Under the pieces are notes generated by a model. It was not told where the DNA came from, ran no database searches, and saw only the letters and a list, made by a program, of their open reading frames with translations. The translations under genes and the position numbers were made by a program. From Parcubacteria group bacterium GW2011_GWD2_43_10 (GTDB lineage Bacteria; Patescibacteriota; Patescibacteriia; Veblenbacterales; UBA10138), in assembly GCA_000995845.1 (NCBI GenBank), contig LCEZ01000054.1, positions 1 through 5,026 on the forward strand: a DNA stretch of 5,026 bases, given 5' to 3'. Shown one piece after another: positions 1-5,026 of the stretch (its first letter is position 1; each line of letters opens with the position of its first letter).

Positions 1-555
1 TATTGGTTCGGAAGCATATACTGACCAACGATCCACTGGCCAAGCCCGTACCCAAACTCGCCCAACAATAGAGCTCTGGTCAATTGGCCCAAACGAACGT
101 GAATCAAGGCTAGCATTGCGATTATCACCTAAAACAAAATATTGATTTTCATCCAAGGTTACATCTAAGGAGCCAACTGTTTTAACCCATTCACCCAAAT
201 ACGGTTCATTATATTCTACCTGCTCTCCGCCCGGAGAACTAATATATAGTTTTTCATCTATTATCGCTACACGCTCATTAGGTAGAGCGACGACTCTTTT
301 AATAAAATAATTTGACGGATCCCTAGGGTAGCGAAAAACCACTACTTCTCCCCTATCGGGGGCGCGGAAACGGAAGGAAATTTCATCTATCAATAAATAA
401 TCATGATCATAAAAATTTGGTTCCATTGAAGCACCCTTAACATAAAACGGCTGCACCAAAAAATAACGTATAGGCAAAATAATGGCCAAGGATACCAAGG
501 CCACTTTTACCACCTCCCAAAGCACCAATAAGGCTGATTTTAAATACTTAAACAT
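1..555 (-). CDS. lepB: Signal peptidase I, 3' end outside window
   Basis: This is a type I signal peptidase (family S26), which removes signal peptides from exported proteins on the outer face of the cytoplasmic membrane. The window holds 185 codons from the ATG at 555-553; the reading frame is still open at the left edge, so the C-terminus is missing. One hydrophobic segment at about residues 8-28 would anchor it in the membrane. The catalytic serine is Ser43 in the motif VKGASME. The general-base lysine is Lys86 in YFIKRVVALPNE. The conserved box GDNRNASLDSRSFG lies at residues 143-156. These three motifs in the right order make the family assignment firm. No Shine-Dalgarno site precedes the ATG. 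A TGTAAT hexamer (562-567 on the minus strand) ends 6 bases before it and could act as a private -10, but co-transcription with the tRNA gene 18 bases upstream is as likely. The single membrane anchor matches Gram-positive and CPR enzymes rather than the longer two-anchor E. coli form. Confidence 0.95.
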   Translation of the reverse strand, partial: MFKYLKSALLVLWEVVKVALVSLAIILPIRYFLVQPFYVKGASMEPNFYDHDYLLIDEISFRFRAPDRGEVVVFRYPRDPSNYFIKRVVALPNERVAIIDEKLYISSPGGEQVEYNEPYLGEWVKTVGSLDVTLDENQYFVLGDNRNASLDSRSFGPIDQSSIVGRVWVRAWPVDRWSVYASEPI

Positions 556-573
556 TAGTAGATTACAGATAAA

Positions 574-650
574 TGGTGGGCGTACCTGGACTTGAACCAG
601 GGACCTTACGGATGTGAACCGTACGCTCTAACCAACTGAGCTATACGCCC
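574..650 (-). tRNA. tRNA-Val, anticodon CAC, CCA encoded
   Basis: The minus strand folds into a full cloverleaf of 77 bases including the encoded CCA (574-576). The acceptor stem pairs GGGCGTA with TACGCCC, followed by discriminator A. The D arm is GCTC/GAGC. The anticodon stem is TACGG/CCGTA around the loop TTCACAT, giving anticodon CAC at 616-614, which reads the valine codon GTG. The variable loop has 5 bases. The T arm is CCTGG/CCAGG with loop TTCAAGT. All stems are perfectly paired, so the gene looks functional. The valine identity rests on the anticodon. The gene lies 18 bases upstream of lepB on the same strand, and the two may share a transcript that is then processed. Confidence 0.97.
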
Positions 651-688
651 GCGCCAGCCTGATTCATAGAATTGGCAACAGCTGACAT

Positions 689-717
689 ATAATAAACGAT
701 TTTTCCGCCGCGGGCAA
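689..717 (-). promoter_or_regulatory. Promoter for tRNA-Val (and probably lepB)
   Basis: On the minus strand, TTGCCC (717-712) and TATTAT (694-689) match the -35 and -10 consensus at 4 and 5 of 6 positions, separated by the ideal 17 bases. Transcription would begin near 682, leaving a leader of about 30 bases before the mature tRNA. No terminator separates the tRNA from lepB, so the same promoter may drive both. Confidence 0.55.
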
Positions 718-739
718 ACTGCTGTGTGGGTCGGCTAAA

Positions 740-769
740 TTGACAGTTAAACAGATTATATGGTAACAT
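740..769 (+). promoter_or_regulatory. Promoter for the LCP-der operon
   Basis: A perfect TTGACA (-35) at 740-745 is followed after 18 bases by TAACAT at 764-769, a 4 of 6 match to the -10. TGG directly precedes it (761-763), giving an extended -10. Transcription would start near 776, downstream of the ATG at 760 but upstream of the ATG at 796, so this promoter bears on the start-codon choice of the LCP gene. A perfect TATAAT at 688-693 on the same strand has no good -35 and overlaps the tRNA promoter of the other strand. Confidence 0.5.
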
Positions 770-795
770 TTTTTTTACTTCTTGTAAAGTCACTT

Positions 796-2148
796 ATGAT
801 AGCAATAAATCCGGAAGCGAGTCTCCCTCCCTCAGCCGGTGATGTAAACAGAGGGAAATTTTTTTTGTACTCACTCTTAATTATTTTGATTGGGGGTGGC
901 TTGTGGTTATCGCGCCAGCCTAATGTTCAGGCAGTTGTAATGGAATGGAACGAACATTCTCTTTGGGAAAATGTTAAGCGTTTGGTGGGTGGCGATGATA
1001 TTAAATTGGCCGGCGAAGACGAAGGGCGCATAAATATTTTAGTTTTAGGCCAGGGTGGCGCTAAACATGATGGCCCTTACCTGACTGACACTATTATGGT
1101 GGCCAGCCTAAAACCCGACACCAAACAAGTAGCTCTAATTTCCTTACCGCGGGATTTGGTAATACCTATTCCTGGTTTTGGCCTGAAAAAAATAAATAGC
1201 GCCAATGCCTATGGCGAAACCCGCGGTCTAGAACAAGGCGCAGTTTTAGCTGGTGACGCTATTGGCGCTGTTCTTGGTATCCCGATACATTATTATGCCC
1301 GACTTAGTTTTTCTGGTTTTGCTCAAGTGATTGATGACCTTGGTGGCGTACCTATCACTATTGAGCAGGGTTTTTCTGATCCAGAATATCCAACTGATAC
1401 TAATGGCTTAACTACTGTTAGTTTTGAATCAGGCTGGCAAATTCTAAATGGCCAACGAGCTTTGCAATATGTTCGCTCCCGGCATGGCACTAATGGTGAA
1501 GGTTCAGATTTTGCCCGCGCCCGCCGCCAACAACAAGTAATACTGGCTTTGAAAGAAAAATTACTTTCCCCCGCTACTTACCTTAATCCCTCCCTCGCCC
1601 TGCGGCTATACCGCAACCTAAGTAACAGTATTGAAACTAACTTTGGTGCTAGTGAGGCTACTCGCCTAGTTCAGTTAGCGCGAGAGGTTGATCTTGATAA
1701 CATCATCACCCGAGTTTTTGACACCTCGCCCGGCGGCTTGCTCCAAGAAACTATTGGCCCAGATGGCGCTTACCTGCTTATTCCTAATGTGCCGGATTAT
1801 AGTGAATTGCAAAAAGCGGTTAGAAACATTTTTGATGTCAGTGAAGTAACGCGCGAGGCTGCCCAATTGGTCGTGGAAAACGGCACTAGCTCAGCCGGCT
1901 TAGCTGAAACCGTTAGCACCAGCTTAACTATTCAAGGTTTTAAAGTATTAAGATATGGCAACGCCTCTCATCAAAACTTTCCCCGGACCATACTTTATGA
2001 TTACACCGGTGGCGCTAAACCAATAACACGTCAATTACTGGAATCTCTCTTCCTAATTAAAGCCGTAGAGCTCGAGCCCGCCACTAACGAAAGCGATATT
2101 GAATTCCGCTTGATTTTAGGGACAGATAGATTGCCCGCTAACGAATAA
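796..2148 (+). CDS. LCP-family (LytR-CpsA-Psr) glycopolymer transferase
   Basis: LCP enzymes are membrane-anchored and act outside the cell, moving polyprenyl-phosphate-linked glycopolymers onto peptidoglycan or other acceptors. Numbering from the in-frame ATG at 760, a short cytoplasmic stretch is followed by one membrane segment at about residues 34-50. The LCP domain spans about 88-265. Its marks are INILVLGQGG, TDTIMVASL, the ISLPRDL motif with Arg131 and Asp132, KINSANAYG, LGGVPI, and the YVRSRH and DFARARRQQQ basic motifs near 237-259. A LytR C-terminal type domain starts near residue 368 (QLVVENGTSSAGLAE) and runs to about 455. I prefer the ATG at 796 (450 residues) because the best promoter would start transcription near 776, after the ATG at 760; the extra twelve residues of the longer form look like translated promoter DNA. 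Neither start has a Shine-Dalgarno site. The gene is 4 bases from der and surely co-transcribed with it. The true glycopolymer substrate cannot be read from the sequence. Confidence 0.93.
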   Translation: MIAINPEASLPPSAGDVNRGKFFLYSLLIILIGGGLWLSRQPNVQAVVMEWNEHSLWENVKRLVGGDDIKLAGEDEGRINILVLGQGGAKHDGPYLTDTIMVASLKPDTKQVALISLPRDLVIPIPGFGLKKINSANAYGETRGLEQGAVLAGDAIGAVLGIPIHYYARLSFSGFAQVIDDLGGVPITIEQGFSDPEYPTDTNGLTTVSFESGWQILNGQRALQYVRSRHGTNGEGSDFARARRQQQVILALKEKLLSPATYLNPSLALRLYRNLSNSIETNFGASEATRLVQLAREVDLDNIITRVFDTSPGGLLQETIGPDGAYLLIPNVPDYSELQKAVRNIFDVSEVTREAAQLVVENGTSSAGLAETVSTSLTIQGFKVLRYGNASHQNFPRTILYDYTGGAKPITRQLLESLFLIKAVELEPATNESDIEFRLILGTDRLPANE

Positions 2149-2152
2149 TGCT

Positions 2153-3460
2153 ATGCCAACACTTAAAGAACTGAAACCCTCAAGCGCTCTCTTGGTTGGG
2201 CGGGTGAATGTTGGCAAATCAACTATTTTTAACCGCTTGCTTAATAGATATCAAGCCATCACTTCAGCTGAAGCGGGCACCACTCGTGATTTAAACCGGT
2301 CTCTTTTGACTTGGCAGGGTAAAACCTTTTGGTTAATTGACAGTGGCGGCTATCACCGCTCCGGCAAAGATCTGGCTAACCAAGCCAGCCGCCATTTACT
2401 GCAACGCGCTTTAAACGAGGCGGCGGTTATTTTACATTTGGTTGATGGGCAAACTGGCCTAACACCGGAAGATCGGGAATTAGCTCGACAACTCCGATCT
2501 ATAAAAGCTCACCGCATTTTAGTAGTGAATAAAATTGATAGCCAAAATAAAAGGCTGGTAGCTACTGGGATTTCCTTGGGTTACCCCGATACTATTATGG
2601 TATCGGCTAAAAACGGTAGTGGTTTAGGTGATTTACTAGATCTGGTGGTTGCCCATATAGAATCGACTAATGAACCGTCACCTAGTTTGCGGGCGGCTTT
2701 TATCGGACAAACCAATGTGGGTAAATCATCCCTTTTTAATGCCCTGCTTAAAACCGACCGCAGTTTAGTTTTACCTACTCCCCATACTACCCGTGACCGA
2801 GTACATGATTTTTTGGAAACCAGTGGCCTGACTATTGAGCTAATCGATACTGCCGGGTTACGGCGTCAACACAATCTCGCACCGACTTTAGAAAAACAAA
2901 GTGCCAAGCAAAGCTTAAATGCCCTACAGAGAGTGGAAGTGGCCTTCATTACAATTGACGGCTCTGTTCCGCCAAGCTGGCAAGACCAACATATTGCTCA
3001 ACAAATAACTGAGGTTCGCTTAGCCGCCGTTATCTTACTGACTAAGGCTGACCTGGTAAATAAAGAAGAAAGGCTGTCGGCCGAAAAAAGGCTAGATCAC
3101 TGGATGCCAATGCTGTCTTGGGCCCCGCGACTTTGGGTTTCAGCTGTGAGCGGTGAGGGTGTAAATAAAATATTACCACTAGCTCAAGCCGCTAGTGCTA
3201 GTTGGCACCAACAATTAACTAAATCTGAACTGGATAATTTCTGGGCTTTTTTAAAAAGAAACCGAACTACCGGGAGATTGCCTTTAGCTGATTTTGCTCA
3301 AACAAGTATTAGTCCGCCCACTTTTAAACTCACTTTAAAGCAAAAAACTAATCCACCCCTGGCGATTGGCGATTGGGCCGCCAGCCAACTAAGAAAAAAG
3401 TTTAGTTTTTTGGGTAGTCCGATAATCGTACGTATGGAGACTACCCGCCAAGCTAAATAA
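2153..3460 (+). CDS. der: Ribosome-assembly GTPase Der (EngA)
   Basis: Der is a cytoplasmic GTPase needed for late maturation of the large ribosomal subunit, and it is unique in having two GTPase domains in tandem followed by a KH-like domain. Both domains are clear. The first has the P-loop GRVNVGKS at residues 16-23, TTRD at 43-46, DSGG at 63-66, NKID at 126-129 and SAK at 151-153. The second has GQTNVGKS at 185-192, TTRD at 212-215, DTAG at 232-235, TKAD at 297-300 and SAV at 330-332. The KH-like domain covers about 355-430 and ends in the typical RKKFSFLGSPIIVRM. The 435-residue length is normal. Differences from the usual forms are DSGG in place of DTGG, TKAD in place of NKWD, and loss of the proline usual in GRPNVGKS. 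The short gap after the LCP stop and the lack of a promoter or Shine-Dalgarno site suggest translation coupled to the upstream gene. Confidence 0.97.
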   Translation: MPTLKELKPSSALLVGRVNVGKSTIFNRLLNRYQAITSAEAGTTRDLNRSLLTWQGKTFWLIDSGGYHRSGKDLANQASRHLLQRALNEAAVILHLVDGQTGLTPEDRELARQLRSIKAHRILVVNKIDSQNKRLVATGISLGYPDTIMVSAKNGSGLGDLLDLVVAHIESTNEPSPSLRAAFIGQTNVGKSSLFNALLKTDRSLVLPTPHTTRDRVHDFLETSGLTIELIDTAGLRRQHNLAPTLEKQSAKQSLNALQRVEVAFITIDGSVPPSWQDQHIAQQITEVRLAAVILLTKADLVNKEERLSAEKRLDHWMPMLSWAPRLWVSAVSGEGVNKILPLAQAASASWHQQLTKSELDNFWAFLKRNRTTGRLPLADFAQTSISPPTFKLTLKQKTNPPLAIGDWAASQLRKKFSFLGSPIIVRMETTRQAK

Positions 3461-3468
3461 TTATTTTT

Positions 3469-3477
3469 TGCTATAAT
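3469..3477 (+). promoter_or_regulatory. Extended -10 promoter of pth
   Basis: TGCTATAAT is a perfect extended -10 (TGnTATAAT). No good -35 lies 16-18 bases upstream, which is usual for extended -10 promoters. The hexamer ends 6 bases before the pth ATG at 3484, so transcription should begin at or next to the A of the start codon. Confidence 0.7.
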
Positions 3478-3483
3478 TAAACT

Positions 3484-4041
3484 ATGAAACTGATTGTTGG
3501 TTTAGGAAATACTGGTACTAAATACGCAGATACACTGCATAATATCGGCTGGGTGGCAGTGGAAAAATTAGTTGCCCAGGCCAATGGCACATGGAAATCT
3601 TTTTCAAAAATTTCCGAAATCTGCCAGCTAAATTCCAGCCAAGCAATTATATTAAAGCCCTTAACTTTCATGAATGAATCCGGCCGGGCCGTTCGGGAAA
3701 TAGTTGATTATTTTAAAATCACGCTTGATGATCTCTGGGTGGTGCACGATGAGCTGGATCTGCCGCCGGGAGAAATCAGAATAAGTTTTGACGCCTCCTC
3801 AGCTGGGCATCGGGGCGTGCAAAGTCTGATTGAGTCATTATCCAGTCAGGCTTGGTGGCGTTTCCGCCTAGGTATTGGCCGCCCACCGACAAATATCCAA
3901 GCTGATAATTTTGTTTTAACCAAGCCTGATACCATAGTAGCTACCTTTATTGCTGATAGTATTTCTAAAACTGTAGATTTATTAAAATTGGCTTTAACCG
4001 ATGGCATTGCCTCGGCCAGCCTTAAAAACAAAGAAAAATAA
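3484..4041 (+). CDS. pth: Peptidyl-tRNA hydrolase
   Basis: Pth cleaves the ester bond of peptidyl-tRNAs that drop off ribosomes, freeing tRNA for reuse in the cytoplasm. The 185-residue length is typical. The family pattern runs through the whole protein: KLIVGLGNTGTKY at the start with Asn9, the catalytic His19 in LHNIG, FMNESG at 62-67 with Asn64, VVHDELDLPPG at 86-96 with Asp89, and AGHRGVQSL at 107-115, followed by FRLGIGRPP. These match E. coli Asn10, His20, Asn68 and Asp93. The residue matching E. coli Asn114 is Arg110 here, and the glycine-rich stretch before it is ASSAG rather than GGG-type. The start is fixed by the family N-terminus and by the promoter directly in front of it. No Shine-Dalgarno site exists, and the mRNA is probably leaderless. 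der ends 23 bases upstream, so read-through from the LCP-der operon can add expression. The 3' end faces a convergent minus-strand terminator that overlaps its stop codon. Confidence 0.97.
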   Translation: MKLIVGLGNTGTKYADTLHNIGWVAVEKLVAQANGTWKSFSKISEICQLNSSQAIILKPLTFMNESGRAVREIVDYFKITLDDLWVVHDELDLPPGEIRISFDASSAGHRGVQSLIESLSSQAWWRFRLGIGRPPTNIQADNFVLTKPDTIVATFIADSISKTVDLLKLALTDGIASASLKNKEK

Positions 4042-4064
4042 AAAGCCCCTAAAAAACAGGGACT
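4031..4064 (-). terminator. Intrinsic terminator of the minus-strand RNA
   Basis: Read on the minus strand, AGTCCCT (4064-4058) pairs with AGGGGCT (4050-4044) over 7 bp with one G-U pair, around a 7-base loop of GTTTTTT. The run TTTTATTTTTCTT follows. This is a standard Rho-independent terminator for leftward transcription. On the plus strand the hairpin has a mismatch and no T-run after it, so it should not serve pth. The T-run overlaps the pth stop codon on the other strand. Confidence 0.7.
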
Positions 4065-4185
4065 GGTGGTGTACTTAAGCCTACTCACCAGTGCCAGGGA
4101 GCACTAATTTTATACTGCCCCCTGTCTTTACAGACTAACGCTTGTTAAGGAGGGGTCACAAGTGTCAGCCACTGGCAAGTAGACT
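4036..4185 (-). ncRNA. Putative structured non-coding RNA, family unknown
   Basis: This intergenic stretch folds convincingly only as a minus-strand RNA. The 5' part 4185-4170 pairs with 4093-4078 in an uninterrupted 16-bp closing helix (core CTACTTGCCAGTG with CACTGGTGAGTAG). Inside it lie a 5-bp hairpin (UUAAC/GUUAG, 4148-4135), a small GUCU-GUAA-AGAC hairpin with a GNRA-type loop (4135-4124, sharing end bases with its neighbours), and a 9-bp hairpin (CAGGGGGCA with TGCTCCCTG, 4124-4095, 12-base loop). A terminator follows at 4064-4044. Six pairs in these helices are G-U on the minus strand and would be A-C mismatches on the plus strand; none is the other way round. I looked for hallmarks of SRP RNA, tmRNA, RNase P, 6S RNA and common riboswitches and found none. 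The next gene leftward is pth in antisense, so the RNA probably acts on its own. The 5' end is uncertain by about 10 bases. The fold was judged by eye. Confidence 0.6.
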
Positions 4186-4191
4186 AAAATA
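4186..4191 (-). promoter_or_regulatory. Possible -10 of the minus-strand RNA
   Basis: TATTTT on the minus strand matches the -10 consensus at 4 of 6 positions and would start transcription near 4180, inside the 5' arm of the closing helix. No convincing -35 is visible. The AT-rich block 4192-4226 upstream of it is shared with the start of the next plus-strand gene and may drive both directions. An earlier start near 4190 would let the closing helix grow by four more pairs after one mismatch. Confidence 0.25.
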
Positions 4192-4226
4192 CGCCGAAAA
4201 AAATTTTTAACTAGGTTTAAAATTTT

Positions 4227-4973
4227 GTGAGCACGCCCATCCTAGCACCGACCACTAAAAATGTCAAGATGATCGGGCATAAAGAGCTCTGGTCAGCTAA
4301 GTTGCCAGACAAACTAAAGAACAGCTTATTCAGCCAGCTTAGCCTGCCGACTAACCTAACAGCTCAAGCCTTCCTGATCGCTCACCTCCCCCCGTCAAAC
4401 CTTGCCGGGGGCGTAGTTTGGTGTTTACCTTCTCATCGTGACCTTAGCCAAGCCAAGAAACTGGCTGATTTTTGGTTCTCTGTTTTTGCTGACATCCTGC
4501 CTAATAAACCTTTGATTTATACTTTTCCTCAGGACTTCACTGCCTGGTTGACTTTAGATAAAAAAGAAAGATTAATTCTGCTTTTAGTAGCTCAGGAACA
4601 CTTAAATCTAGCCCTGTCGTCAGCTGATGAAATTAAACAAAATACAATTGAACTTAAAGTAAATGAAGTAATAAAACCATCTCAAGTTTTAAATAAGCTC
4701 TTAGCCGCTGGTTTTGAACCCGGGCCCTTGCCTGATCGGCCGGGCTGGTACCAAAAACATGGCGGCACTTTAATAATCTCAACTGCAGATGATAGCTGGC
4801 GTTTGATTTGGAACGGCGATACCTTAGAAAAAATTGAAGAGCTGGTTCTTGAATCCGGTTTAGCTAAACAGGTATTATCTGTCGTAAAAATATTACCCCA
4901 TAACTTGGCACCCAAGTCCACTAGTTCGGGTAATGCCCACACACATATGGCGGTTTTGAAGCCAAAGCGTTAG
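4227..4973 (+). CDS. mfd: Mfd N-terminal region, probably truncated
   Basis: The 248-residue product resembles the N-terminal UvrB-like module (D1a-D2-D1b) of transcription-repair coupling factor Mfd, which frees RNA polymerase stalled at DNA damage and recruits the UvrA repair complex. Against Bacillus Mfd, recalled by eye, residues 25-52 match the first helices. VVWCLPSHRDLSQAKKLAD (63-81) with the PLIYTFP strand (95-101) matches the first nucleotide-fold part. VNEVIKPSQVLNKLLAAGFE (145-164) with GWYQKHGGTLIIS (173-185) matches the region ending in GEFSIRGGIIDIYP. LIWNGDTLEKIEEL (193-206) matches the strand usually read as ELFDTEVDSIRSF. The frame stops at 4971-4973, before any RNA-polymerase-binding or helicase domain, and the tail after about residue 231 looks unlike Mfd. 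The GTG at 4227 and the ATG at 4269 are both possible starts; only a weak AGGT precedes the GTG. pth-mfd adjacency in Bacillus supports the identity. It could be a stand-alone Mfd-like protein, but truncation by an inserted element seems likelier. Confidence 0.6.
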   Translation: MSTPILAPTTKNVKMIGHKELWSAKLPDKLKNSLFSQLSLPTNLTAQAFLIAHLPPSNLAGGVVWCLPSHRDLSQAKKLADFWFSVFADILPNKPLIYTFPQDFTAWLTLDKKERLILLLVAQEHLNLALSSADEIKQNTIELKVNEVIKPSQVLNKLLAAGFEPGPLPDRPGWYQKHGGTLIISTADDSWRLIWNGDTLEKIEELVLESGLAKQVLSVVKILPHNLAPKSTSSGNAHTHMAVLKPKR

Positions 4974-4990
4974 CTTTGATAAATGTGTGT
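4939..4990. repeat. Inverted repeat with nested hairpin after the mfd fragment
   Basis: ACACACAT at 4939-4946 is the exact inverse of ATGTGTGT at 4983-4990. Between them, CAAAGC (4963-4968) and GCTTTG (4973-4978) form a second hairpin with a 4-base loop over the stop codon. There is no T-run, so it is not a standard terminator. It may belong to the end of an inserted element or to the upstream region of the next gene. Confidence 0.35.
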
Positions 4991-4994
4991 AAAT

Positions 4995-5026
4995 ATGCCA
5001 AAAACAATTAAAGAAGAAAGGTTAAG
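4995..5026 (+). CDS. Start of a gene cut by the window edge, possibly a transposase
   Basis: An ATG at 4995 opens a frame of ten full codons, MPKTIKEERL, that runs off the right edge. The basic, charged start ending in KEERL resembles, from memory, the first residues of helix-turn-helix DDE transposases found in CPR genomes, but ten residues cannot prove a family. It lies 21 bases after the stop of the Mfd-like frame and directly after the inverted repeat, which fits the left end of an insertion element. No Shine-Dalgarno site is present. An unrelated small gene remains possible. Confidence 0.35.
   Translation, partial: MPKTIKEERL

Noticed and set aside
649..660. Shared CGCGCCAGCCT at about 650-660 and 910-920 as a direct repeat.
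   Set aside because: Eleven bases occurring once in spacer and once in a coding region, with no further copies or structure; likely chance.
1675..1866. Minus-strand open frame inside the LCP gene, with similar ones inside pth (3477-3671) and the mfd-like gene (4682-4942).
   Set aside because: Each is antisense to a longer frame with recognisable family motifs and has none of its own.
3846..4088. Open minus-strand frame of 80 codons over the end of pth and part of the RNA gap.
   Set aside because: It is antisense to the well-conserved pth core, has no recognisable protein motifs, and its start lies inside the 3' arm of the RNA closing helix.
4062..4092. ACTGGTG/CACCAGT hairpin as a plus-strand terminator for pth.
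   Set aside because: No T-run follows on the plus strand; the only proper U-tract terminator in the gap points leftward.
4161..4176. Plus-strand GTCAGCCACTGG as a cobalamin riboswitch fragment.
   Set aside because: The rest of the B12-box consensus and the surrounding conserved blocks are absent, and the helices fit the minus strand better.
4148..4182. Plus-strand AGGAGG followed after 8 bases by GTG and a six-codon frame ending in TAG, as a possible leader peptide for the mfd-like gene.
   Set aside because: It is the complement of the anti-Shine-Dalgarno-like stretch and closing helix of the minus-strand RNA, whose wobble pattern and terminator favour the minus strand. Six codons give no independent support.

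Overview
The window reads as a compact chromosomal segment of a bacterium with small housekeeping genes, short intergenic gaps and few Shine-Dalgarno sites. My best guess is a member of the Patescibacteria (CPR), close to Parcubacteria in style. The guess rests on the shortened proteins, the slightly divergent GTPase and hydrolase motifs and the gene combination, not on a database match. The standard code fits: TAA and TAG end the genes and no in-frame TGA needs recoding. No phage, CRISPR or defence genes are visible.

Left part, minus strand: a signal peptidase I gene (lepB) runs off the left edge. A tRNA-Val(CAC) gene with an encoded CCA lies 18 bases upstream of it on the same strand, and the pair is probably transcribed together from a promoter near 689-717. 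The gap at 651-795 also holds a plus-strand promoter, so transcription diverges here.

Middle, plus strand: an LCP-family (LytR-CpsA-Psr) envelope glycopolymer transferase is followed after 4 bases by the two-domain ribosome-assembly GTPase Der. Peptidyl-tRNA hydrolase (pth) follows 23 bases later with its own near-perfect extended -10 placed so that its mRNA should be leaderless. Functions therefore pass from protein export and cell envelope (lepB, LCP) to translation (tRNA, der, pth).

Right part: the gap between pth and the next gene is not empty. It holds a strongly structured RNA on the minus strand, with a 16-bp closing helix, a 9-bp hairpin and an intrinsic terminator that points into the 3' end of pth. 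In six helix positions the minus-strand RNA has G-U wobble where the plus strand would have A-C mismatch, which fixes its direction. I do not recognise the family. It is the best candidate here for something undescribed.

After it, a GTG-started 248-codon gene resembles only the N-terminal UvrB-like part of the transcription-repair coupling factor Mfd, a position that fits the pth-mfd order known from Bacillus. It stops before any helicase domain. An 8-bp inverted repeat follows, then the first codons of another gene that may be a transposase, so mfd may have been cut by an insertion element.
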